Shown: piece by piece, positions 1 to 8,094 of the stretch
Numbering within the stretch: position 1 is the stretch's first letter
Layout: the number at the start of each line of letters is the position of its first letter
From: Neorhizobium sp. SOG26
GTDB taxonomy: Bacteria; Pseudomonadota; Alphaproteobacteria; Rhizobiales; Rhizobiaceae
Reading direction: 5' to 3'
Assembly: GCF_003491345.1 (NCBI RefSeq)
Contig: NZ_CP025512.1
Coordinates: forward strand, 1,178,001 to 1,242,000
DNA length: 64,000 nucleotides
Translations under genes and position numbers: made by a program
The notes under the pieces: model-generated
The model's database searches: none
Told to the model about the DNA's origin: nothing
The model's input: only the letters and a program-made list of their open reading frames with translations

Positions 1-657
1 GACGACGAAGCGGCCAAGGCCGAGGCTCAGGCCTGCATGGCTTACGTGCTTGAACAGACCTACAAGCTGCTGCATCCGTTCATGCCGTTCATGACGGAAG
101 AGCTTTGGGCGCATACGGCACAGCGCGATGGTTTGCTCTGCCACGCAGACTGGCCGCTGGCCAGCTTTGCTGACGATGCGGCCGCCGAAGAGATCAACTG
201 GCTCGTCGACCTCGTTTCGGGTCTTCGCTCGGCGCGCGCCGAAATGAACGTTCCGCCGTCCGCCACGGCGCCGCTTGTTGTCGTTGGCGCCAATGAATTG
301 ACGCAAGGCCGCCTGAAGCAGCACGAGAGCGCGATTGGGCGCCTGGCTCGCGTTGCCAGCATTGAGCTTGCCGATGTTGCACCGAAGGGTGCGGCGCAGG
401 TTGTCGTCGGTGAAGCAACAGCATGCCTCCCGCTCGGCACGCTGATTGATCTCGCTGCCGAAAAGGCACGTATCGAAAAGAACATCGGCAAGACGCAGGC
501 GGAGATGGACCGCATCGGCAAGAAGCTCGCCAACGACAAGTTCGTGGCGAATGCTGATCCGGAAGTGGTTGCCGCCGAGCGTGAGCGCTTCGCGGAACTG
601 GAGATCCAGATCGCCAACCTGAGGACTGCAATGCTTCGCGTTTCCGAAGCCGGCTGA
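1..657 (+). CDS. valS: Valyl-tRNA synthetase, C-terminal part (5' end outside window)
   Basis: The reading frame is open from base 1 and gives the last 218 residues of a class Ia valyl-tRNA synthetase, which charges tRNA-Val in the cytoplasm. Visible parts are the end of the anticodon-binding helical domain (HPFMPFMTEELW, typical of ValRS and IleRS) and the C-terminal coiled-coil arm, a Lys/Glu/Ala-rich helix from about residue 150 to the end containing AEKARIEKNI and NDKFVANADPEVV. That last motif is specific for ValRS. The catalytic HIGH and KMSKS domains lie upstream of the window. A good intrinsic terminator follows, so this is the end of its transcription unit. Confidence 0.95.
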   Translation, partial: DDEAAKAEAQACMAYVLEQTYKLLHPFMPFMTEELWAHTAQRDGLLCHADWPLASFADDAAAEEINWLVDLVSGLRSARAEMNVPPSATAPLVVVGANELTQGRLKQHESAIGRLARVASIELADVAPKGAAQVVVGEATACLPLGTLIDLAAEKARIEKNIGKTQAEMDRIGKKLANDKFVANADPEVVAAERERFAELEIQIANLRTAMLRVSEAG

Positions 658-683
658 CAGCTTCGATTCGGTTGACCAATCAC

Positions 684-716
684 AATGCCGCGCCGGTAAC
701 CCGGTGCGGCATTTTC
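684..716 (+). terminator. Intrinsic terminator of valS
   Basis: Arms AATGCCGC (684-691) and GCGGCATT (706-713) pair perfectly, the inner bases add CCGG/CCGG pairing, and a short T run follows. It starts 26 bases after the valS stop. Confidence 0.85.
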
Positions 717-1013
717 TTTATGGCTCGTTGTAGGCTCTGGTTACGCGTTTTGCAGATGCGAGGATCCAGAAACTGCGTCTGTTGCTGAGTTGCCACACAC
801 CTTTTGAAGTAGGTGATATTTTTTCACATTTTAGCGAGTGGAGCTGATGTGGTAGCATTTTATTCCGCAACGACGGAAGCAACGCCTGACACTTGGATTT
901 TTTACGTAAATTTTGCGCCATGCTCCGGCGCCCGCACGCGCGTCAGTGAAAGTTGTTATTTGGAATCCAGCTCTTAGACTGCCTCCATCACCTTACCGGG
1001 AGTGGGAGCAATT
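717..1013. other. Intergenic region upstream of the OmpP1-type gene
   Basis: About 300 bases, more AT-rich than the flanks (notably around 810-870), with no convincing gene. A short minus-strand open frame at 718-921 has no ribosome site or family features. The region presumably carries the promoter of the outer-membrane protein gene; I could not assign -35/-10 boxes with confidence. Confidence 0.5.
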
Positions 1014-2297
1014 ATGGTAAGAAAGACTTTAGCAGGCGGATTTGTGGCGGCCGCTGGCCTCGTGGCGCTCCAATCACCTGCCTTCGCAGGGGGCCTCGAG
1101 AGGGGCGGCTACAACATCGACCTCCTGTTTGATCCGGGCAAAGTGGCCGCCGAAGCGGCCGCGACCTACGTCATACCTGAGCGCAAGCTGAAGAACGTAC
1201 AGGACGTGGATACTACTTCGGGCGCTTTTCCATTCAACGGCACTGCAGCCGGCAATGGCGGCGGTAACTTGAATGGTTTGTCCACGTCGGCAGACGGCAG
1301 TGAAGGTTATTGGGTGCCGCGCATCGGCATCAAGGCCGGCATCGACAACGCGGACTGCATGTTCGATTACTCCGAACCGTGGGGCGCTCACAAGAAACCA
1401 GGTCGTGACTGGGCTGGCGCCAACGAAGACATCGAAACCAAGGTCGAGAGCCGCAACTACGCGCTGACCTGCTCGTACCGTTTTGATGCCGGTCCGGGAC
1501 AGCTCCGCATCATTGGTGGTGGTTTCTATCAGGAAGTCTTCGGTTTCCAGGAACGCCTGGTTCAGGATTTCACCGGCGTTCCCCCGGCGTTTGGCGGCTT
1601 GCAGAGTGGCGTAGGCCGCCTTGACCTTGAAGGCGACGGTTGGGGCTGGCGTGCAGGTCTTGCCTACGAGATCCCGGAATACGCCTTCCGCGCAAGCCTT
1701 GTTTACAACAGCGAAGTTAAGCTGAACGACATTACCGGCACCTTGGACCTGTCGCAGGTCAACGGTACGGCGCCGTTCGATGTTTACGGCTCGCAGAGCA
1801 TGCCGGATGTCGTGGAACTCAAGGTTCAGTCCGGTATCGCGCCTGATTGGCTGGCCTTCGGTTCGGTGAAGTGGACCGACTGGAGCCAGCTTCAGAAGGT
1901 TCGCTTCTTCTGCAAAGATCCGGCAGCATTCGCGGGTTGTGCACTGCCGGGCGGTGTAACTGCCCTCGACCTCGGCTACCGTGACGGCTGGACCATCAGC
2001 GGCGGCATCGGCCACAAGTTCAATGAACAGTGGAGCGGTGCGGCCAGCATCACCTGGGACCGTGGTACCTCGCAGGGTTACGGCACCAACACCGATACCT
2101 GGACGCTCGGCCTTGGCGCTGCCTACACCCCGAATGAAAACGTCGAGTTCCGCCTCGCGGGCGTGATCGGCGTCGTGACCGGCGGCGAGTCCGGCCCGGT
2201 GACGCTCGGCGGCGAGGCCTATGGCACGCGCGCCAGGTACGACTTCGGCGACGATCTGGTGACGGCGATCTCGACCTCGGTCAAGGTTCGCTTCTGA
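1014..2297 (+). CDS. OmpP1/FadL/TodX-type outer-membrane transport protein
   Basis: This 427-residue protein is predicted to be a beta-barrel that lets hydrophobic compounds such as long-chain fatty acids cross the outer membrane. A signal peptide is clear: basic MVRK, a hydrophobic Ala/Gly/Leu/Val core, and cleavage after a SPAFA motif near residue 25. The rest alternates short aromatic/Gly-rich strands and ends in VKVRF, the C-terminal aromatic residue used by the BAM machinery. I start it at the ATG at 1014, preceded by GGGAG at 1004-1008, not at the in-frame GTG at 1002. It is monocistronic, with its own terminator. The FadL family assignment rests on size, barrel pattern and the Gly-rich N-terminal plug; the exact substrate cannot be read from sequence. 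Confidence 0.8.
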   Translation: MVRKTLAGGFVAAAGLVALQSPAFAGGLERGGYNIDLLFDPGKVAAEAAATYVIPERKLKNVQDVDTTSGAFPFNGTAAGNGGGNLNGLSTSADGSEGYWVPRIGIKAGIDNADCMFDYSEPWGAHKKPGRDWAGANEDIETKVESRNYALTCSYRFDAGPGQLRIIGGGFYQEVFGFQERLVQDFTGVPPAFGGLQSGVGRLDLEGDGWGWRAGLAYEIPEYAFRASLVYNSEVKLNDITGTLDLSQVNGTAPFDVYGSQSMPDVVELKVQSGIAPDWLAFGSVKWTDWSQLQKVRFFCKDPAAFAGCALPGGVTALDLGYRDGWTISGGIGHKFNEQWSGAASITWDRGTSQGYGTNTDTWTLGLGAAYTPNENVEFRLAGVIGVVTGGESGPVTLGGEAYGTRARYDFGDDLVTAISTSVKVRF

Positions 2298-2314
2298 TCA
2301 ACAAGACACACAAG

Positions 2315-2342
2315 AACGCCCGGCCTCGCGCCGGGCGTTTGC
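2315..2342 (+). terminator. Terminator of the OmpP1-type gene
   Basis: A perfect 10-bp stem, AACGCCCGGC (2315-2324) and GCCGGGCGTT (2330-2339), with a 5-base loop and a short T run, 17 bases after the stop codon. Confidence 0.85.
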
Positions 2343-2772
2343 GTTTGTGGCGCATGCTTGCGAAGGACTGCCTCTCCGTCTCGTGACGTTTTGGCAACAC
2401 TTTTCCTGGACTATGGGAGCCGGGTCCGGAGCTGGGACTTTTGTCCATTTCCCGCCACAAACGGGGAGCAGCGATGAAAGGATAAAGAGCGCGAACTTGC
2501 GGGGGCGGGACGCGCAATTGGAGTAACATGGGCGGGTTTTCTGTAATACGGCCAGTTCTTGCCGGGGCGATCGGAGCGAACGAATGTCTTCGCTCATCTG
2601 CCACGGAAGCGGCGGCAATAGGTCCTAGTATTGCCGGAAACGGCATCTACAGTTTTCTTTCAACATCACCGGCGCGGACCTTCCGTGTGGGAAGGATGAG
2701 GAAGCGTGTGGTGGCTTGCGGTGCTCGGGTTCCAGCTACCGATGGGGTGGCGCTGAAGCAGCGTGAAAGAAA
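2343..2772 (+). other. Long leader/promoter region upstream of exoR
   Basis: 430 bases without a supportable gene. It contains a perfect 7-bp inverted repeat, GAGCGAA (2574-2580) and TTCGCTC (2589-2595), with an 8-base spacer. A plus-strand open frame at 2528-2776 runs into the exoR start but lacks a ribosome site and family features. In Sinorhizobium meliloti exoR expression responds to the ChvI regulator its product controls, so an operator is expected here; I cannot place it. Confidence 0.5.
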
Positions 2773-3573
2773 ATGACGATGGCGAAGTCTGGTATCGGAT
2801 CCATGAGAGTATTGCTTCTTGGAGCGACGATTGCCTCGCTGGTGGCTGGGTCGGCCTCTGCGTTTGACATCCAATCCGGCGTCACGAAGGAATCAGGGCC
2901 GTTCGATCTCTTCAAGTTCGGCTTCAAGGCCTACAAGAACGGCCAGAAGGAAGATGCGATCGAGGCCTATCGCTATGCAGCGGAAAAGGGCCACACCGGC
3001 TCTCGCTGGGCGCTCGCCAACATGTACGCCTATGGCGACGGGGTCACGAAGGACGACTTCGAAGCCTTCAAGATCTATAATGAAATTGCAGCGCAGGGCA
3101 TCGAGCCGGGCTCTGAAGACACCGGTTTCTTCATCAACGCGCTTCTGTCGCTTGCCGGTTATTACCGCCGCGGCATTCCCGGCACGCCGGTCAAGCCCGA
3201 CCTGTCTCAGGCACGGCAGCTGTATTTTCAGGTCGCCTCGACATTCGGCGTCGCGGAAGCCCAGTTCCAGCTCGCGAAGATGATGCTGTCGGGCGAGGGC
3301 GGTGGCGCCAGCATCCAGCAGGCTAAGAAATGGCTGAACCAGGCGCGGCGCAACGGCCATGCCGGCGCGATGGCAATCTTCGGCAACGTCCTTTTCCAGG
3401 AAGGCCAGACTGTTCGTGGGCTTGCCTTCATGACGGCGGCGCTTGATCGCTGTGCGGCGAAGGACTGTTCTTGGATGCAGCAGTTGCAGGAGCAGGCATT
3501 CTCTGTTGCCGGTGAAGAAGACCGTCGCGGTGCTGTTGCCCTGTCGCAGCAGTTTGCTCAGGGCGCCGATTGA
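2773..3573 (+). CDS. exoR: ExoR, periplasmic regulator of exopolysaccharide, motility and the ExoS-ChvI system
   Basis: The 266-residue protein closely matches rhizobial ExoR as I know it: a secretion signal ending in GSASAFD, then SGVTKESGPFDLFKFGFKAY, followed by Sel1-like (TPR-type) repeats such as YRYAAEKGHTGSRWALANMY, ATFGVAEAQFQLAKMML-like units and NQARRNGHAGAMAIFGN. In Sinorhizobium and Agrobacterium ExoR is secreted to the periplasm and holds the sensor ExoS (ChvG) off; its proteolysis at low pH or in planta turns on succinoglycan or virulence genes and turns off motility. The start at 2773 follows a GAAAG motif; an internal ATG at 2803 would give a shorter signal peptide. It stands alone, convergent with xthA. 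Its presence is the best single marker that the organism belongs to the Rhizobiaceae. Confidence 0.93.
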   Translation: MTMAKSGIGSMRVLLLGATIASLVAGSASAFDIQSGVTKESGPFDLFKFGFKAYKNGQKEDAIEAYRYAAEKGHTGSRWALANMYAYGDGVTKDDFEAFKIYNEIAAQGIEPGSEDTGFFINALLSLAGYYRRGIPGTPVKPDLSQARQLYFQVASTFGVAEAQFQLAKMMLSGEGGGASIQQAKKWLNQARRNGHAGAMAIFGNVLFQEGQTVRGLAFMTAALDRCAAKDCSWMQQLQEQAFSVAGEEDRRGAVALSQQFAQGAD

Positions 3574-3599
3574 GGGCCCAACCCTGGCCTGAGGTGAGG

Positions 3600-4403
3600 C
3601 TAGGCGAAGTCGAAGACGCCGATCACGGGCACGTGGTCGGAGGGTTTTTCCCAGGCACGGGTGTGTTTTTCGATCGATGTTGATTTAAGCCGATCCGCGG
3701 CCTCGGGTGAGAGCATCAGGTGGTCGATGCGGATGCCGTTGTTCTTCTGCCAGGCACCGGCCTGATAATCCCAGAATGAATAGAGTTTGGTCGCGTCGTT
3801 CGTGGCGCGAACGGCGTCCGTCAAGCCAAGATTCTCCAGGCGGCGGAAGGCGGCCCGCGTCTGCGGCAGGAAAAGCGCGTCCATTGCCCAGACGGCCGGG
3901 TCAAAGCAGTCATGCGGTTCGGGAATCACGTTGTAGTCGCCGGCGAGGATCAGCGGTTCCTCGAGTTCAAGGCAAGCCTGGGCGTGTTTGCGCAGCCGCT
4001 CCATCCAGGCGAGCTTGTAAGGATATTTCACCGGGTCATCAGCCGGGTTGCCGTTGGGCAGGTAGATCGAGGCGACTCGAATGGCGCCAGACGGCACCGA
4101 GAACACGCCTTCAATGTACCGGGACTGCTCGTCGACAGGTCCATCTACGCCATCGCCACCCGGAAGGCCTCGCATCACTTCATCCGGCTTCGTCTTGGAA
4201 AGCAGGGCGACACCGTTGAAGCCCTTCTGGCCATGCGTTTCCACATGGTAGCCGAGCGCCTCGATCTCCAGACGCGGAAAGTTCTCGTCGACCGATTTGA
4301 TTTCCTGCAGGCAGACGATGTCCGGCGAGGAATCAGTAAGCCACTGGCGCAAGCTGTCGATGCGCGCCTTGACGCCGTTGATATTCCAGGTGGCAATCTT
4401 CAT
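3600..4403 (-). CDS. xthA: Exodeoxyribonuclease III / AP endonuclease
   Basis: A 267-residue enzyme of the exonuclease-endonuclease-phosphatase fold that cuts abasic sites and trims 3' ends in base-excision repair. All family motifs are present in order: MKIATWNINGVKAR at the N-terminus, CLQEIKS (metal-binding Glu), YLPNGN, GDYNVIPEPHDCFDP (catalytic Asp and Asn), the RIDHLM block and the final SDHVPVIGVF (catalytic Asp-His). The length is normal for bacterial XthA. It is convergent with exoR, 26 bases apart, and lies 77 bases downstream of the erpA-type gene on the same strand, so the two may be co-transcribed. Confidence 0.93.
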   Translation of the reverse strand: MKIATWNINGVKARIDSLRQWLTDSSPDIVCLQEIKSVDENFPRLEIEALGYHVETHGQKGFNGVALLSKTKPDEVMRGLPGGDGVDGPVDEQSRYIEGVFSVPSGAIRVASIYLPNGNPADDPVKYPYKLAWMERLRKHAQACLELEEPLILAGDYNVIPEPHDCFDPAVWAMDALFLPQTRAAFRRLENLGLTDAVRATNDATKLYSFWDYQAGAWQKNNGIRIDHLMLSPEAADRLKSTSIEKHTRAWEKPSDHVPVIGVFDFA

Positions 4404-4480
4404 CAGCCTCGTTCCTCTGGTCGGAGGCCTTCTCTTTTAGCCAAAGCGAAGGCGATGGGAAGGGGCTAGATACGCCGATG

Positions 4481-4810
4481 CTAGATCGAGAAGCTGGTGC
4501 CACAGCCGCAGCTTGCTACCGCGTTCGGATTCTTGATCTGGAACGACTGGCCAAGCAGGTTGTCGACGAAGTCGATTTCGGAACCTGCCATGTAGACCAG
4601 CGACAGGCTGTCGATCAGCACCTTTGCGTCGCCATTCGCCACCACGACATCGTCATCCTGCGGCGCGTCAGCCAGATCGAATTTGTAGGAAAAGCCGGAA
4701 CAGCCGCCGCCCTCGACCGATACCCGAAGCGCCTGTTTTCCTGCTTCGGCTTGCACGATTTCCGAAATTCGCTTCGCGGCGGCATCCGAGAGCGTCACAT
4801 TCGCATTCAT
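4481..4810 (-). CDS. erpA: Iron-sulfur cluster insertion protein, ErpA/IscA (HesB) type
   Basis: A 109-residue A-type carrier that passes Fe-S clusters to apo-enzymes. The three conserved cysteines are visible: GGGCSGFSY in the middle and the C-terminal CGCGTSF pair. Spacing and length are normal for the ErpA/IscA family. It is divergent from dgt with about 180 bases between them, an arrangement I know from other rhizobia. There is no isc or suf operon here, which fits the stand-alone ErpA better than IscA, although the two cannot be separated with certainty by eye. Confidence 0.88.
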   Translation of the reverse strand: MNANVTLSDAAAKRISEIVQAEAGKQALRVSVEGGGCSGFSYKFDLADAPQDDDVVVANGDAKVLIDSLSLVYMAGSEIDFVDNLLGQSFQIKNPNAVASCGCGTSFSI

Positions 4811-4991
4811 TTTCGTCTCCTGCCGGGTTCAAGGCCCGGAGCTGACACCTACATCCTGAGCCAGCCTTGCGCGACTGGCTTTACATCAATTCACCGGCAT
4901 TGTGCACGGCTGTACTATAGGTATGAAGAGGCAAGAGGCGCGTCAATGGTCCGATGGAGGCTTGGACGAGGCCGAGAAGGCAGGTGAAGGC

Positions 4992-6209
4992 ATGACAATC
5001 GATACCGGCACGCTTGGGTTCGGAAGCGGCGAGCGCGCGATCTATTCTTCAAACCCCTGGGCATCGCGCGGACGGATGTTTCCCGAGCCGGGCAGCCTGA
5101 CGCGCTCGGAGTTCCAGCGTGACCGCGACCGCATCGTGCACACTACCGCCTTTCGGCGGCTGAAGCACAAGACACAGGTCTTCATCAGCCCGGATGGTGA
5201 CCACTACCGCACGCGCCTGACGCACACCATCGAGGTCGCCCAGATTGCTCGCGCTCTCGCACGTGCCCTGAAGGTGGACGAAGACCTCGCCGAGGGCGTG
5301 GCGCTGGTGCACGATTTCGGCCACACGCCATTCGGCCACACGGGCGAGGATGCGCTGGACGAGATGCTGAAGCCCTACGGCGGCTTCGATCATAACGCCC
5401 AGTCGCTGCGGATCGTCACCAAGCTAGAGCGCCGTTACGCCGAGTTCGACGGTCTCAATCTCACCTGGGAAAGCCTCGAGGGGCTGGTGAAGCACAACGG
5501 TCCGCTGATCAGCCCAACGGGCGAGGGGTTGCGCGGGCCGGTGCCGCAGCCGATCCTGGACTACACGCAGTTGCACGATCTTGAGCTTGCGAGCTTTGCG
5601 AGCCTTGAGGCGCAACTGGCAGCGATCTCCGATGACATCGCCTACAATACCCATGACATCGACGACGGGCTCAGATCCGGTCTGCTGACCTTCGATATGC
5701 TCGAGGAGGTGCCGTTCCTCTCTGGCCTGATGGCGGAGGTGCGGGCAAAATATCCCAACCTGGAGCGGTCGCGCTTTGCCTACGAGGTCACGCGCCGGCA
5801 GATCACCCACATGGTGGAGGACGTCATTGCCGTCGCGCAGGCGAACCTCAAGAAGCTGACGCCGCAAAGTGCTGCAGACATCCGCGCGGCAGACCATGTC
5901 GTGGCGACGTTCTCGGCGGAAATGGCCGAAACGGACCGGCAGATCAAGAAGTTGTTGTTCTCCCGCATCTACCGGCATCCGGAGATCATGCGGATCCGCG
6001 CCGGCGCAGCCCAGATCGTGTCCGATCTGTTCCATGCCTACATGGATGATCCGACGCTGATGCACAGTCATTTCTGGGTCGAGCAGATTTCCGGCCTGAG
6101 CGAAGCCGCCCGCGCCCGCCACGTCGGTGACTATCTTGCCGGAATGACGGATACCTATGCCATCCGGGCGCATGGCGAGCTGTTTGACCAGACTCCCGAT
6201 TTGCGCTAG
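4992..6209 (+). CDS. dgt: Deoxyguanosinetriphosphate triphosphohydrolase-like protein
   Basis: A 405-residue HD-domain enzyme of the dGTPase family, expected to remove triphosphate from dNTPs and so limit their pools. The HD motif is intact: [15 protein letters not shown] gives the first His and [15 protein letters not shown] supplies the His-Asp pair and further ligands. The N-terminal [20 protein letters not shown] block is the family signature. I start at the ATG at 4992 ([18 protein letters not shown]), which matches the known rhizobial N-terminus and follows a GGTGAAGG stretch; the longer in-frame start at 4902 adds residues unlike the family. It is followed by argS after 61 bases. Confidence 0.93.
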   Translation: MTIDTGTLGFGSGERAIYSSNPWASRGRMFPEPGSLTRSEFQRDRDRIVHTTAFRRLKHKTQVFISPDGDHYRTRLTHTIEVAQIARALARALKVDEDLAEGVALVHDFGHTPFGHTGEDALDEMLKPYGGFDHNAQSLRIVTKLERRYAEFDGLNLTWESLEGLVKHNGPLISPTGEGLRGPVPQPILDYTQLHDLELASFASLEAQLAAISDDIAYNTHDIDDGLRSGLLTFDMLEEVPFLSGLMAEVRAKYPNLERSRFAYEVTRRQITHMVEDVIAVAQANLKKLTPQSAADIRAADHVVATFSAEMAETDRQIKKLLFSRIYRHPEIMRIRAGAAQIVSDLFHAYMDDPTLMHSHFWVEQISGLSEAARARHVGDYLAGMTDTYAIRAHGELFDQTPDLR

Positions 6210-6270
6210 GCACCCGAGCCAACGACAACCGCTTTCAAGGATCCGTGGCCTCGTGCTGCGGATGAGTGAT

Positions 6271-8028
6271 ATGAACCTCTTCGCCGACTTCGAGATCAGA
6301 ATAAAGAATGCTCTGGAAACGATTGATATCGTCAAGGAAAAGCGAAGCGAAGTCGACTTCAACCGTATCACGGTAGAGCCACCGCGCGACCAGAGCCATG
6401 GTGATGTGGCCACCAACGCTGCTATGGTTCTCGCCAAGCCGCTTGGTACCAACCCGCGCGCACTGGCTGATATCATCGCCACGACGATGCGCATTGACCC
6501 GGATGTCAGCGAAGTTTCCGTCGCCGGACCGGGGTTCATCAATATCCGTCTTTCGATTGGTTACTGGCAGAACCTGCTGGCGACGATGATCCGCGAAGGT
6601 GTGGATTATGGCCGCTCCACGCTCGGCCAGGGCCGCAAGGCAAACGTGGAATATGTTTCCGCCAATCCGACGGGGCCGATGCACGTCGGACACTGCCGTG
6701 GTGCCGTGGTGGGCGATGCACTTGCCAACCTGCTGGCGTTTGCCGGCTACCAGGTCGACAAGGAATACTACATCAACGACGCCGGCAGCCAGATCGACGT
6801 CCTGGCGCGCTCGGCCTTTCTTCGTTACCGGGAAGCACTGGGCGAAGTTGTCGGTGAGATCCCGGAGGGGCTTTACCCAGGCGATTACCTCGTTCCGGTC
6901 GGCCAGGACCTTGCAAAGGAATACGGGCAGCGCCTGCTGACCATGCCGGAAGATGAATGGCTGCCGATCGTCAAGGACAAGGCGATCGAGATGATGATGG
7001 CCATGATCCGTGAGGATCTGGAGGCGCTTAACGTCAAGCACGATATCTTCTTCTCCGAGCGCACCCTGCATGCGAACGGCGCGCAGGGCATCCGGCAGGC
7101 AATCAACGACCTGACCTTCAAGGGGCATGTTTACCGCGGAACGCTGCCGCCGCCGAAGGGCCAGTTGCCGGAAGACTGGGAAGACCGGGAGCAGACGCTG
7201 TTCCGCTCGACCGAGGTGGGCGATGATATCGACCGTCCGCTGATCAAGTCGGACGGCAGCTACACCTATTTCGCGGCCGATGTGGCCTACTTCAAGGACA
7301 AGTACGACCGCGGCTACGACGAGATGATCTATGTGCTGGGTGCCGACCATGGCGGCTACGTGAAGCGCCTGGAAGCGCTGGCGCGTGCCGTATCCGGCGG
7401 GTCAGCGAAGCTCACCGTGCTCCTCTGCCAGCTCGTGAAGCTCTTCCGCAACGGCGAACCGGTGAAGATGTCGAAGCGCTCCGGCAACTTCGTGACGCTG
7501 CGCGAAGTGGTGGATGAGGTCGGCCGCGATGCGGTCCGTTTCATGATGCTCTACAGGAAGAGCTCCGAGCCGCTCGACTTCGACTTCGCCAAGGTCACCG
7601 AGCAGTCGAAGGACAACCCTGTATTCTACGTGCAATACGCCCATGCGCGCACTGCATCGGTCCTGCGGCAGGCCAAGGAAGCGTTTCCGGATCTTGACCT
7701 GGCGTCAATCGACCTTGCGGGCTCCACCGCGTTGATTACCGATCCTAACGAGATCCAGATCGTCGCAAAGCTCGCGGAATACCCGAGGATCGTTGAAGCA
7801 GCGGCCCTTGCGCAGGAGCCGCACCGCCTGGCATTCTACCTCTACGATCTTGCCAGTTCCTTCCATGCTCACTGGAATAAGGGCAAGGATCAGCCGGAAT
7901 TACGCTTTGTTAACGATAAGAACCGACAATTGAGCATTGCCAGGCTTGGGCTGGTGCATGCCGTCGCTTGTGTTTTGAAGTCTGGACTTGCAATCACAGG
8001 TACTGCAGCACCGGAAGAAATGCGGTAG
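6271..8028 (+). CDS. argS: Arginyl-tRNA synthetase
   Basis: A 585-residue class Ia synthetase that charges tRNA-Arg. The N-terminal Add-1 domain ([15 protein letters not shown]) that binds the tRNA D-loop comes first, then the HIGH-type motif [17 protein letters not shown], the [12 protein letters not shown] motif and a DALR anticodon-binding domain at the C-terminus. I place the start at 6271; an ATG three codons upstream (6262) is possible and cannot be excluded. It follows dgt closely and precedes the SPOR-domain gene by 66 bases, so dgt-argS-SPOR probably form one transcription unit. Confidence 0.95.
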   Translation: MNLFADFEIRIKNALETIDIVKEKRSEVDFNRITVEPPRDQSHGDVATNAAMVLAKPLGTNPRALADIIATTMRIDPDVSEVSVAGPGFINIRLSIGYWQNLLATMIREGVDYGRSTLGQGRKANVEYVSANPTGPMHVGHCRGAVVGDALANLLAFAGYQVDKEYYINDAGSQIDVLARSAFLRYREALGEVVGEIPEGLYPGDYLVPVGQDLAKEYGQRLLTMPEDEWLPIVKDKAIEMMMAMIREDLEALNVKHDIFFSERTLHANGAQGIRQAINDLTFKGHVYRGTLPPPKGQLPEDWEDREQTLFRSTEVGDDIDRPLIKSDGSYTYFAADVAYFKDKYDRGYDEMIYVLGADHGGYVKRLEALARAVSGGSAKLTVLLCQLVKLFRNGEPVKMSKRSGNFVTLREVVDEVGRDAVRFMMLYRKSSEPLDFDFAKVTEQSKDNPVFYVQYAHARTASVLRQAKEAFPDLDLASIDLAGSTALITDPNEIQIVAKLAEYPRIVEAAALAQEPHRLAFYLYDLASSFHAHWNKGKDQPELRFVNDKNRQLSIARLGLVHAVACVLKSGLAITGTAAPEEMR

Positions 8029-8094
8029 TTACTGCCCTCATTTCCCCACATTGCGCTGGCAGAGCCGTAGCAATGTAGGTGAGTGGACGGGGTA

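Noticed and set aside
718-921. Possible 67-residue minus-strand gene between valS and the OmpP1 gene
   Set aside because: No ribosome site, no recognisable features, and it overlaps the expected promoter region.
2528-2776. Possible 82-residue gene just upstream of exoR
   Set aside because: Composition unlike neighbouring genes, no ribosome site, and it would overlap the exoR start.
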